Assembly (NCBI GenBank): GCA_017654935.2
Contig: CM065695.1
Span: 37,655,095-37,719,094 of the forward strand
Source of the DNA: Phymorhynchus buccinoides
Lineage: Eukaryota > Mollusca > Gastropoda > Neogastropoda > Raphitomidae
Direction of reading: 5' to 3'
Length of the DNA stretch: 64,000 nt
This document shows, piece by piece, positions 35,513 through 44,988 of this stretch; the stretch's first letter is position 1, and each line of letters begins with the position of its first letter. Under the pieces are notes generated by a model that was not told the origin of the DNA, did not search any database, and was given only the letters and a program-made list of their open reading frames with translations. A program made the translations under genes and the position numbers.

Positions 35513-37863
35513 ATGGCCACTTCTGGCTTCACTTCGGTTGTTTCGGATAAAGTTCAACCTGACCTGCCTCTTCCTTCTCCTCGTGATGAGGCAGGTCGTT
35601 TCTGTTCTAAAGGTTCGTCGGACAAATCTAACCGTTCAGTTTCGTCACACAAGTCAAAATCTCAGCGCACTAAGCGCTCTCACTCGACTTCCGTCTTCGA
35701 CTCTTTCGTTCATCGTTTTGACTCGTCGGGCTTCCCCTTCTCCTCTCCTCAACATAAGGCCTCTCGGCCAATTTCGTCCGTTGGTTCTTCCGTGCCTTTG
35801 TGTTTAAACAGGAGGCCTCTTTCAACCAAGGCCACCACTTCGACCCGGTCTTCCACACCTTCAGCTTCAACTTCGTTGGATAAGTCGCAGCTGCGCATGT
35901 CTGTAGCCCCGAGTGGCACGTTTGCACTCGGGGACTCGCCTAGTTTCCACCTCTCCGACCCTCTGTTGGAGAGAGGGCGACGGAGGCCCCCTTCCGACCA
36001 TGTGTCGAGGTCTCACGACTGGGGCCTCAATCAGACATCCCGGTACCTCGAAGGAAACTCGAGCCCGGAAGGCCGTAGGCCTCTCGACACCTCCCCGGCC
36101 GGGGAGCCCGAGGCCTACCGGCTATCGCCGCCCCGCAGTCGGAAAGTCTCCGAAGGCGGGGTTGGTGCTCCTCTCGGCCGCTTTGCCCTGGCCGCGGGCC
36201 TCGGTCCGAGAGGATCTCCCGGTGCTCCCCCCAGCGGTGGGGACTCCGGTCGAGTGGATTTCCGGCCGGGAGGCCCGGCACCACGGCTCAGGATGGTCCC
36301 CGAGCCGGTGGATGAAGGACTCCCCGCCAGTGCGGCCTACCGCCGTTCGGGCCACCGTAGCCCCCGGTCGGCCGACCGTGGTGGCAAGCGGCCCCGTTCG
36401 GCCTCTCCCTCTACCTCTGGCCTCCCCCACCGGGCCTCCTTTAGGCCCGGGCCTCCCTCGGTAGGAGGCCTCGGGGGCCGTGGCCAGATAGGCCGTGGCC
36501 TCCCCGGCACTCCAGACCGTGGACAGGATGGGCCTCCCCCGGCAGGGGACCAGGGTGGCCACGGCCTCCCTGGCTCCCCGGGCCGCGGGCAGGATGGAGA
36601 CTTCTCCCCTCGGTCTTCGGCCGGGGAACACGATCTAGGCCCCTCTCGGCCAGGTTCGCCCATGGACCATGGATCTCCGGAGGCCTCTTTGTCTCCGGCC
36701 CGTTCCCCTCCCCTTTGACCAACGTCTGCTGAAAGCAATCATGGAGTCTTTCCGAAATCTTCCTCCACCAACTTCTCCAGGAGACCCTCCTTCTGTTCGG
36801 GACTCCTCCAACCAGGCCCTCCTGGATGTGATCGGCGATGCGTGCCCTGATGTGGTCCGCCTCGCCGCTCCCATCTCGGCCTCGGCCACAGGCCACTCGG
36901 CCGGTTCTTTCCGTAGGGGAAAGGACCACATGTTCCTTCAGCCTCCCTCCTGCCTCCAGGAGTCCATTCTCCGAGCGGAGGAGGCTTTACGTACGGGAAG
37001 GCTGGTGGACGACAGACGTTTCGCTCAAGGCCCATGCTGTGCGCAGTCGCGAAGACTCTTCGTCCATCGGCTCTTTCTTGGTGCCCCAGTTCCGGACGGT
37101 TCTGGGGCTCCATGAGGACTACCTCCCCTTCGCCCGTTTCTCCAGGCCTTCGAGGGCGGAGAGCGACAAACTCAGATGTGAGGAACATTGTCCCTCTCTC
37201 ACCATCAAGGGCCCCGCCTTTAAGACCCTCGAAGTCGCCCTCTCGGACGCGCTTAAGGGCTGCGGGGTCGCGAGTTCTCTCGCCCAAACTGCTTCGGACT
37301 CCCTCGGGAGCTCTGCTCCCTCTCTGTCCCCGTTGGACTTCCGCCTGTTCGAGCAGGTTGACGAACCGGCGGTAGGAGTCTCCCTCGCCGCGCTGGGGGA
37401 AGCTCTCCAGAGCCTCACGGACGTGTTGGCCTCCCTCAAGGTCCAAACTTCCGCGCTCGCAAGGGACAACTTTCTCGCGAAGGCCACGGCTCTCTCGGTA
37501 CGGGAGAGGGAACAACTCCGTTCCCTCCCTCTCCCCTTCTCGGGCCTCTTCGGTGAGGAAGCGCTCGGCTCGGTGCTCAGACTGTCTTCGGAGCGCAAGG
37601 CTCAGGACGGCCATGAAGCAATGATGGCTCTGCTCATCAAACAAGCCAAGCAGACTTCGGACTCGCGCTTCGCTCGGTTCAAACCTGGGGGTCGGTCCCA
37701 GGAGCGCAGACGGCGCTCTTACCTTCCTAGGACTCAGGACTCCAAGTCCTCACAGTACGTGGCTAAGCACACGTCGGGCCACCGCCCTTTCCGCTCGCGC
37801 AACCTCCCTCGGAGGGGCTCTTCCCGACCGGCCGGTGGGAAGCAGCAGCAGTCTTTTCGGTAG
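35513..37863 (+). pseudogene. DIRS gag-like region, frame-disrupted
   Basis: The ATG at 35513 opens a Ser/Arg/Pro-rich frame (MATSGFTSVVSDKVQPDLP...) that stops at 36718. The coding-like signal continues in a second frame (about 36669-37030, with LLKAIMESFRNLPPPTSPG and QESILRAEEALRTGRLVDD). It then continues in a third frame (about 37025-37863, with SSIGSFLVPQFRTVLGLHED, HCPSLTIKGPAFKTLEVALS, and a basic C-terminus ending SRPAGGKQQQSFR). The basic tail suits nucleic-acid binding. Two frame changes mean either a damaged gag, assembly indels or programmed shifts. Minus-strand frames here are shadows of GC-rich sequence. Gag of DIRS is poorly conserved, so assignment rests on position. Confidence 0.6.
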
Positions 37864-37907
37864 GGCCCGCGCGCTGCCGGGAACCGGCAGGCGTCGTTGC
37901 GTCCAGC

Positions 37908-39773
37908 GTGGATGCCCTGTTTCAGGCGTATCCCGCTTGGCACGCTCTTGTCGACAACGCCTGGATTCTCGGCGTCGTGCGGGAAGGGTATCGGTTCCCC
38001 TTCGATCTAGAACCTCCCCTCTCGGCAAATCCGATCGCCTTCTCGCCTCCGACAGACCCAGAACGGCTTGCGATTCTGCAACAAGAAGTCGACTCTCTGA
38101 TCGCCAAGGGCGCAGTCTCTCGGGTCCCCCTTCCGGGCCCCGGTTTCTACTCGCGTCTCTTCACGGTCACGAAGAAGTCGGGCGGTTACCGCCCCGTTCT
38201 GGATCTGTCTCCGCTGAACAAGTTTCTTCACAAAACCAGATTCAAGATGGAAACTCCGTCTACGGTCCGTTCGTTCGTCCGCCCAGGCGACTGGGCAACC
38301 TCGGTGGACTTAACAGATGCCTACTTCCATCTCTCTATCCACCCTTGCCGCAGAAAGTTCCTCCGCTTCGTCTGGAAGGGAGAAACTTTCCAGTTCAACG
38401 CTCTTCCATTCGGCCTCTCTCTGGCCCCCTGGATCTTCACCAAGGTGACCAGAGAGCTGGCCGCCCTGGCCCGAGCACAGGGGTTGCGGCTGAAAGTCTT
38501 TCTGGACGACTGGCTTTTACTCGCCGCCTCTCGCGCTCTCTCTCTCGACCACACTCAGGTTCTTGTGGACCTCTCGCTTCGGCTGGGGTTCCGCATCAAC
38601 TCCAAAAAGTCAGATTTGACCCCCTCTCAGACCTTCACCTATCTGGGCATGTGCTTCGACACCGTGCTCTATACGGTCACGGCGTCCGAGGACAGGCTCG
38701 CGGCCATCAACAGACTCGTGGTCGACCTCTCAGAAGCGAAGTCGACCACGTTTCGCCGACTCCTCAGCCTCTTGGGCCTCATGGAGTCGGTAGCGGAGCT
38801 CCTCCCGTTGGGCAGAGTGCGCAAAAGGCCACTGCAACGGGAGTTGAAAGCGCGCATCCTGGACCCATCCCTCTTCGACCAGCAGGTCCTTCTGGGGGAT
38901 TGGTTCCGGACGGCGGTCATGGCTTGGACCGACCCGTGTTGGATGAACAGCATGGTCCCAATCAGTCGTTTGGGTTCCCAGCTGTTCATCCACACGGATG
39001 CCTCCCTAAGCGGGTGGGGAGCCCATATGGAGACGGAAGAAATCTCGGGCTTGTGGACAAAGCCACAAACACGTCTCCATATCAACTGGCTCGAGTTGGA
39101 AGCCATCCGGCTGGCCCTGATCCACTTTCTCCCCGCGATTCGGGGAAATGGGGTCACGGTCTGCGGAGACAACTCGACCAGCTTGGCGTACCTCCGTCGT
39201 CAGGGGGGCACCCGCTCAGCCTCCCTGTCTCTGACGGCGGAGGACACTCTGGTTTGGGCCGACAGCCACGGGATCTCCCTGTCAGTGGAGTTTGTCCCGG
39301 GAAAACTCAATGTTCTGGCGGACCAACTCAGCCGCTCTCATCAGGTGCTTCAAACGGAGTGGACGATTGCGCATCGGGCCTTGACCCCAGTCTGGAGACG
39401 CTGGGGCAAGCCCATGGTGGATCTCTTTGCCACGAGGTACAGCAATCGTCTACCTCTGTACGTGTCCCCAGTCAGGGACCCTCAGGCCTTGGCCCGCAAC
39501 GCCTTTGCGATGTCTTGGTCGGGGATGTCGGTTTACGCCTACCCCCCGACTGCGTTGCTCACGAAAGTCTTGGCCAAGTGCCTCCTGGAAAGACCAGACA
39601 TGATCCTCGTCGCGCCCCATTGGCCGACTCAACACTGGTTTCCAGAACTTCTGGCTCTGGCCAGGGACGGCCCCCTCATGCTGGGGCTCACACCCAAGAC
39701 CCTCCTCCAGCCAAGGAGCGGTCTAGGCCATCCAAACCCTTTCAGGCTAAACCTGGCCGCATGGAAACTATAA
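37908..39773 (+). CDS. DIRS reverse transcriptase / RNase H / methyltransferase-like polyprotein
   Basis: Intact frame of about 620 codons. RT: FYSRLFTVTKKSGGYRPVLD, DWATSVDLTDAYFHLSIHP, FNALPFGLSLAPWIFTK, catalytic KVFLDDWLLLA (about 205-215) and TYLGMCFD. RNase H: FIHTDASLSGWGA (about 364), HINWLELEAI, VCGDNSTSLAYLRRQGG and KLNVLADQLSR supply the D-E-D-D residues. The last ~100 residues (VDLFATRYSNRLPLY ... AMSWSG ... YPPTALL ... LVAPHWPTQHWF) resemble the Dam-like methyltransferase segment of DIRS elements, with YPPT where an NPPY-type motif is expected. It converts element RNA to circular DNA. The frame opens with GTG at 37908 and is open upstream to at least 37860. The first in-frame ATG is only at 38248, inside the RT, so translation probably depends on gag. 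Overlaps the recombinase ORF by 13 bases. Confidence 0.93.
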   Translation: MDALFQAYPAWHALVDNAWILGVVREGYRFPFDLEPPLSANPIAFSPPTDPERLAILQQEVDSLIAKGAVSRVPLPGPGFYSRLFTVTKKSGGYRPVLDLSPLNKFLHKTRFKMETPSTVRSFVRPGDWATSVDLTDAYFHLSIHPCRRKFLRFVWKGETFQFNALPFGLSLAPWIFTKVTRELAALARAQGLRLKVFLDDWLLLAASRALSLDHTQVLVDLSLRLGFRINSKKSDLTPSQTFTYLGMCFDTVLYTVTASEDRLAAINRLVVDLSEAKSTTFRRLLSLLGLMESVAELLPLGRVRKRPLQRELKARILDPSLFDQQVLLGDWFRTAVMAWTDPCWMNSMVPISRLGSQLFIHTDASLSGWGAHMETEEISGLWTKPQTRLHINWLELEAIRLALIHFLPAIRGNGVTVCGDNSTSLAYLRRQGGTRSASLSLTAEDTLVWADSHGISLSVEFVPGKLNVLADQLSRSHQVLQTEWTIAHRALTPVWRRWGKPMVDLFATRYSNRLPLYVSPVRDPQALARNAFAMSWSGMSVYAYPPTALLTKVLAKCLLERPDMILVAPHWPTQHWFPELLALARDGPLMLGLTPKTLLQPRSGLGHPNPFRLNLAAWKL

Positions 39774-40837
39774 AACTCGGTTTCCGGCGACAGGGCTTCT
39801 CTTCGAGAACCGTGGAGCTTCTGCTGACCTCTCGGCGCCAATCCACCAATGCCTTGTACGATTTGCGCTGGAAGGCATGGTTCTCTTTCTGCGCGCGCAA
39901 GAAATTTGACGCGCTGCGCCCTTCCACAGTCCAGTTTGTGGAGTTCTTGTCACATCTGCACAGAACTAAGGGCCTCTCTGCTCAGACCCTTTCTGGCTAC
40001 AGGGCCTCTCTCATCAACACCATTTCGTTAGCTTTGGGTTTTGACCGAACCTCTAAGCTTTCCGCTCCGCAGGTTTCCCACTTCCTGGACGCGGTGCGTT
40101 TACGGGCCCCGGCGAGGACTGTCCGGGTCCCTCAGTGGGACGTGTTTCTTGTGTTGAATTATTTAAGGGATCGTTGTGAACCTCTCTCTTCCCTTTCCCT
40201 CAAAGTCCTCACTCTCAAGACGGTTTTCTTGATTGCTTTGGCATCGACCAGACGGGTCAGTGGCCTCCACGCCCTTAGCGGACTCCCCAGGGACGTGGAG
40301 TTCGCCGGGGATTTTTCATCGGTTTCTCTTTGCTTTCTGCCCGAGTTCAGGGCCAAAAATCAACCCGGCGATGTCGAGTCACCTCTCCTCTCCATCTCCA
40401 GTCTTAGGACTATCCTCTGTCCGGATGACGCCGACCGCTTCCTTTGTCCGGTCCGCTCCCTCAGGTCCTATCTCTCCAGAACCAAGAGTTTTAGGGGTTC
40501 TAGGAGGAGACTGTTTCTCTCTATCAACCCTAAGTACACTAAGGACGTTTCGAAGAACACGGTTGCTAGATGGTTGCTAGACTGTATCAAGCTTTCCTAT
40601 TCTCAGTCTCTAGTTAGCCTGCCATCTGGCTCTGTCAGGGTCCACGAGCTCCGCGCAATCAGCGCCTCGCTCGCTCTGGCTAAGGGGGTGCCCATGGTTA
40701 AAATAATGTCATCCGCTTACTGGAGGTCGCTCAACACCTTCCTCAGCTTCTACCTGCGGGACATCTCCACGCAGCACGACGACGACTCCTTCACGATCAG
40801 GAAGGTAGTTGTCGCCCAGACCGCCGTCTCCCTCTAA
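39761..40837 (+). CDS. DIRS tyrosine recombinase
   Basis: The ATG at 39761 starts a 358-codon protein, overlapping the end of the RT ORF by 13 bases in another frame. The same frame is open far upstream across the RT, but that part is only a shadow. N-terminal SAM-like core-binding half: STNALYDLRWKAWFSFCARK, VEFLSHLHRTKGLSAQTLSG. Catalytic half: first Arg in ALASTRRVSGLHAL (about 165), H-x-x-R in VRVHELRAISASLALA (about 293), W/Y region SSAYWRSLNTFLSFYLRDIS with the nucleophilic Tyr (about 330). This R...HxxR...Y set defines the family. It integrates the circular cDNA without cutting like a DDE integrase. No stops or frameshifts are visible, so it looks intact. Confidence 0.94.
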   Translation: METIKLGFRRQGFSSRTVELLLTSRRQSTNALYDLRWKAWFSFCARKKFDALRPSTVQFVEFLSHLHRTKGLSAQTLSGYRASLINTISLALGFDRTSKLSAPQVSHFLDAVRLRAPARTVRVPQWDVFLVLNYLRDRCEPLSSLSLKVLTLKTVFLIALASTRRVSGLHALSGLPRDVEFAGDFSSVSLCFLPEFRAKNQPGDVESPLLSISSLRTILCPDDADRFLCPVRSLRSYLSRTKSFRGSRRRLFLSINPKYTKDVSKNTVARWLLDCIKLSYSQSLVSLPSGSVRVHELRAISASLALAKGVPMVKIMSSAYWRSLNTFLSFYLRDISTQHDDDSFTIRKVVVAQTAVSL

Positions 40838-41126
40838 AACCAGTGAGTACGGGGACAAGCTCCCATCAGCCACCCCCTATATTGTTTTTTAGTGGGTATA
40901 TCATTGCAATGATGTTTTGGGGCAATATTGGGGCACACACACCCCACCACCCCTTTTTCCCCAACCCTTTTGCCTAGGATTACCTAGTTGTCTAAGGGGA
41001 AAAAAAGGGAGTACAGGGGTTCTGTTTTTCAGAAGAGTGTTCGTGGGAAAAAAGCTCCCAGGTTCTTGCTCTCACTCGGTGGTTTGGGGGTATTGAAGCA
41101 TCTACCCTCCTCCGCTTTGGTAATCT
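40838..41126 (+). other. DIRS 3' non-coding spacer
   Basis: GC-moderate sequence between the recombinase stop and the internal complementary region. Nothing else is recognised. Confidence 0.6.
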
Positions 41127-41229
41127 GCAGTTGTTTCAGGTGTTGGTACAGTATGGTTAAAGTAGATTGGTGGATTTTTATTAATCCCTACTATCTATTT
41201 AACTTAATACTTACCAACACCTGAAACAA
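41127..41229 (+). repeat. DIRS internal complementary region
   Basis: 41127-41169 is the inverse of the left end (35088-35130) and 41168-41229 the inverse of the right end (41445-41506). The two halves meet near 41168 with a TG shared by both. In DIRS biology this region templates joining of the two ends into a circle. Confidence 0.94.
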
Positions 41230-41285
41230 ACGAGGTACCCTCCCTTGTATCCTCCCTCACTAATAAAGATGCTTCCTGTAAAATT

Positions 41286-41460
41286 TTGTAATGGCGGAAG
41301 TAGGCGCTCATTGGCCTAGCCACCGCTAGACCGGTAAGGGGGGATCACTCCCTCCCCACATCCGGCTAGGGGTCAAGGCCAGATGCCTACTTTCGTTTTT
41401 CTATATGCTATGGTATAGCTCCAGGTCGCTTAACGCTAATGCAGTTGTTTCAGGTGTTGG
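41286..41460 (-). repeat. DIRS right inverted terminal repeat
   Basis: Perfect 175-bp inverse of 35111-35285. The outer extension runs to 41506. Confidence 0.95.
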
Positions 41461-41676
41461 TAAGTATTAAGTTAAATAGATAGTAGGGATTAATAAAAAT
41501 CCACCATTCTCAGTGCATCACTGTATTCATCTTATTTTATGTCATACTAGTGCTATGACTTCAAAGGTCAATATTTTTATGATATTTGATAGGGTTTTGT
41601 GCGTGCATATTAAAAACAAATTGTATATTTGTTTTATAATCTTGTAATTCTTAGCCCCCATTTATTTCTGTCTCAG

Positions 41677-41871
41677 GTGCTGACTGAATTGCAAGATCTT
41701 CAGACTCCTCCATCATGTAAAGCTGAGCCCTGTGTAGCTGATTCGCCTGAGCCCACAGTGCCAGAAATGGACGTAGATGCCATCAAGAAAGAACATGATC
41801 ATCTCTCAGTTTCCATGCAGACAGATGATGCTCTACTACGAGGCATTAGCCTCCAGGCTGGAATCAACTGG
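41677..41871 (+). CDS. exon of a THAP-like host gene, downstream of the DIRS
   Basis: A 65-codon exon between a TTTCTGTCTCAG acceptor and a GTAATT donor, phase 0 at both ends. It encodes VLTELQDLQTPPSCKAEPCV, an acidic Pro-rich part, EMDVDAIKKEHDHLSVSMQT and LLRGISLQAGINW. Charge pattern and codon use look genuine. Phase fits directly after 32514-32678, which would put the DIRS in the intervening intron. No known domain; inferred linker of a DNA-binding protein. Confidence 0.6.
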
Positions 41872-42518
41872 GTAATTAAATTGATATTATTTCTTCATAT
41901 GATCCAAACATGCTATCCATTTTACTAATTTTTAGTGACAGAAATTCAGTGCAAACAGTTATATATATCCATTCAAATACGTGCACACGCAAACATACAC
42001 ACACATGCGCATACACACTTTGAATGCACTAACACAGACACTGAAAGTACAAAAGAAGCAACACAGTTTATCTTCACTTTAATAAACATACATACTATAT
42101 CAGGATTGTTTACAAGGTGCAATATTTCAGTAATAATCAAGAAATACTTTACACTATGAAAAGGAAGTAATGTCATATTGTCAACAGTTTTAATAAAACA
42201 AAAATGAAACGGGTCCGTAACTTCTCTCTCATTCTTACTTTGGGTTTTTTAACAGTAGCAACAACAAAATCATGGCAATATGAAATCTCTAAGTTTTAAC
42301 CACTTCACTGCCACCTATTACTTGTGCATGCGCCGCCAGTTTGCCACACAATATTTTAACGCAGCAATATCACTACTTAATTCTTACAAACATTTGTACC
42401 TCTGGCTTAACTCCAAAATTAAATGGAATGTTCTTCGGTGCTAATACGGTCAATGTCACAGAATAAAGATTTGCTTTAACTTAAGTTAATAAATGTAACA
42501 CACAACAAACAAACAAGA

Positions 42519-42766
42519 AGTGTAAAGTGACGTTATTTTATTCACAAGAGACAAAGCAAAACTACTGGATGTTTCAGCGACTGCGCCTTTATCAACATAG
42601 ACAAACAAGAAAATAGCAAAAGGAGCAAAAAGCAGGCAACAATAAGAGCAAAAAATCAACAAGATAAAAAAACAATACTTCCCCTCTACAGTCCAGTGCG
42701 TAAAGGCGCCGAAATATCCAGTAGTTTTTCTTTGTCTCGTGAATAAAATAACGTCTCTTTACACTT
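42519..42766. mobile_element. inverted-repeat MITE
   Basis: Arms begin AAGTGTAAAG and share GACGTTATTTTATTCAC, ACAAAG and AACTACTGGAT, the right arm at 42700-42766 being inverse to 42519-42590 with few mismatches. About 248 bp, non-coding. Confidence 0.8.
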
Positions 42767-43199
42767 GTCTGTAGTTGTTTGTTTGTTGTATGTTCCAGTG
42801 ACGTTGCAGTTTGCTTCATGTTTTTGCACACTCATGTTAACGAAGTTAACACAAAGTGAGTCTATAGTATGATAGTTGTTGATGTGTGTGTGTTGCGTCC
42901 ATGGTCTATTTAGAAGGTTTACGTTGTTCAAACTTTGCATACACATGGATGTTTATGTAAGCTTTCAAACAATAATGATTTGAACTAGATTGAAAAGTTA
43001 TCGAATGTAGCATCCGAGAATCACCCGCGGAGTTACGCAGCCACACCCCGACTTCGGAGCATGACTGTGATTATCTTGCTGCTGCTGCATACTGTCATCA
43101 CTGAGCATCACTCTGTCCGGAGCCTGCACTGGTGGCTTACTGTTTCTGCTGCTGACTGTTCCTATCTTGCTGAGTAGATTTCCCAAAAAAGCGTCAGAG
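42767..43199. other. no gene recognised
   Basis: Contains CATCCGAGAATCACCCGCG and a related copy near 43195-43210, hinting at repeat DNA, and a stretch of CTGCTGCTG. No gene is supported. Confidence 0.4.
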
Positions 43200-43800
43200 A
43201 ATCACCCGCGTTGCTAGTTTTCAAGGTCACATGACAAGAGTCATGACCTTGCACATCTACAATACCCAGCCAACATTCCCCCCCTATCATTTGTCCGACC
43301 CCCTGATTTTCAGGTATCTCCTTGACCTTTTCAACAATATTCGGAAGGCATAAGCCAAACCACCTTCATACCAATCACCGACTGGTGCCGAAATATTGCT
43401 AAAAATAGATTTTCAGTTTTCAAGGTCATATGTCAAGGTCATGACCTTGACCACCAAAAGGCACATCTACAGTATAGCCTACAGCACCAACATTCCCTTA
43501 TTCCTTCATGGTGATATTTTATCTTGGGAACTCCATTTTTCCGACCCCCCGATTTTCAGGTCCAGCGATCTCCTTGACCTTGACTGGTCAACAATATTCG
43601 GAAGGAGCATAAGCCAAACCACCTTCATACCAAGTTTCCTATGTTGACTGGTGCCCGAGATATGGCTAAAAATAGATTTTCAGTTTTCAAGGTCATACAT
43701 CAAGGTCATGACCTTGACACCCAAAGGCACATCTACAGTACCTAGCCTACATGCACATCAAGTTTTATCTTCCTATCTTTATTCTTTCATGGTGATATGC
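43200..43800. repeat. AAGGTCA-rich dispersed repeats
   Basis: Two main units share AAAAATAGATTTTCAGTTTT, CAAGGTCAT, CATCAAGGTCATGACCTTGA and GCATAAGCCAAACCACC. Related to 23640-24905. Confidence 0.75.
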
Positions 43801-43986
43801 TGTTAACAAACCCACATACACACACACACACACAAACAATATCACCTTCGCTCCGTAAACTGCGCGGTGATAATAATTAAATACTTAAAACAACACTGTA
43901 AACAGATAACAAACAGATTACATTTTAGATTAGTGGGTTAGAGAGTATTCAACAGGCAACATGAGTTAAGAAACTCATCAACACTG

Positions 43987-44063
43987 AAAGCCTCAATAGC
44001 TCATTTGTAGAGTGTCTGTCTCTCATGCCAATGGTTCCGGGTTCGATTCTCAGCACGGGCTCT
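43987..44063 (+). repeat. tRNA-like sequence, probable SINE head
   Basis: Contains a recognisable A box (TAGCTCATTTGTAGAG) and B box (GGGTTCGATTC) at tRNA-like spacing, beginning GCCTCAATAGC and ending CACGGGCTC. The anticodon stem does not pair well and an A/T-rich run follows, so a tRNA-derived SINE or tRNA pseudogene is more likely than a functional tRNA. Confidence 0.6.
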
Positions 44064-44563
44064 TTAAAAAAAAAATTTTTTTAAGTTGTATCCATTAACG
44101 ATAGTTTCATTTGTACTTTAAAATTTTATTGGCAATCTTGTACTTTAGACCTCCCCCTCAATCTTGGTTTGTTGTTGTCCCACATGTGCCTGTTCGATTG
44201 AGCCATGAAGGCTTTGCCTCGTTTTAGTAAATGTAAGTAGTGTTCCTTAGCAGATCTTTGTGCTGTTTCAGTGTGTATCATGGCATTCCTTGGATTATAC
44301 TGATCAAGACTATATTAATTTATGATGGGTCTTTAGACTACTTTAAACTACGGTTCTCCAGGTTTAGACAGATGTACATACCAAGTGAGATACATTTTAT
44401 ATTTACAGATACACAGGGCTAAGGCACTGGTTGATTCAGGCACCTCTTGATGCATCAATCGCTGCAAGAATAAGTTTGTAAATCGACAGATACCAAGTCA
44501 ATCAGTGGCAGATCATGTTACAGAGTTACCTACGCTGATTCTGATAGATCTATACTGTAGTTT

Positions 44564-44824
44564 CAGGGCCGGACCAAGTGATTCGTAGGGGGGGGGGGGG
44601 GCAGTGTTCTGCTGGGGGTACCGGGAGCTGCATAGGTTCCGGGTTAGGGGACAATGCCCTTATGGGGGTTCAGGGGGCAAAGTCCCCGGACATTTTTGCA
44701 ATTTTGTTATTATTAAAGCAAAAATTGAGTAATTTTCTTATTTGTTACTCTTGTATAAGGTACATGCTTGGGGCTAAGGGGGGGTTCTGAAAACCAGGAA
44801 CCCCACCCCCTAGATCCGGCCCTG
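44564..44824. mobile_element. MITE with CAGGGCCGGACC ends
   Basis: Left end CAGGGCCGGACC, right end GATCCGGCCCTG, flanked by AGTTT on both sides. Contains poly-G and a GGGGACAATG/GGGGGCAAAG core. The CAGGG termini resemble hAT or related elements; the 5-bp duplication leaves the superfamily open. Confidence 0.7.
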
Positions 44825-44988
44825 AGTTTTATCATAAAGAAATTACTCATTCATAGTTTCACATAGCTATAGGGTCAGTCAGGCTGAACCAAAGTGATAT
44901 GTCAACTCACATTATCACAGTACAGTTTTCTGAGGGGAAAAACCCCCAACAACACTCTCAAAAGCACTAAGAAACCAGGACACAGCAT

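Larger units (their letters stand above)
35088..41506 (+). mobile_element. complete-architecture DIRS retrotransposon
   Basis: A 6.4-kb GC-rich element in an AT-rich neighbourhood. It has 175-bp perfect inverted terminal repeats (35111-35285, 41286-41460), unique terminal extensions, and an internal complementary region (41127-41229) that is the inverse of the two outer ends joined together. Between them lie a gag-like region, a reverse transcriptase/RNase H ORF with a methyltransferase-like tail, and a tyrosine recombinase ORF. This is the established DIRS1 layout, in which a circular intermediate is re-integrated by the recombinase. No target-site duplication is evident, as expected. Exons of a THAP-like gene lie on both sides in the same orientation, so it appears to sit in an intron. 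Confidence 0.95.

Noticed and set aside
36122..38028. Long minus-strand frames opposite the DIRS gag and RT
   Set aside because: GC-rich shadow frames with stops rare by composition; the plus-strand motifs explain the region.
37835..39760. Upstream 640 codons of the frame that contains the recombinase
   Set aside because: This part overlaps the RT in another frame and has no recombinase motif; the true start is taken as the ATG at 39761.
43987..44063. Functional tRNA gene
   Set aside because: A and B boxes are good but the anticodon stem does not form, and it continues into A/T-rich repeat-like sequence.
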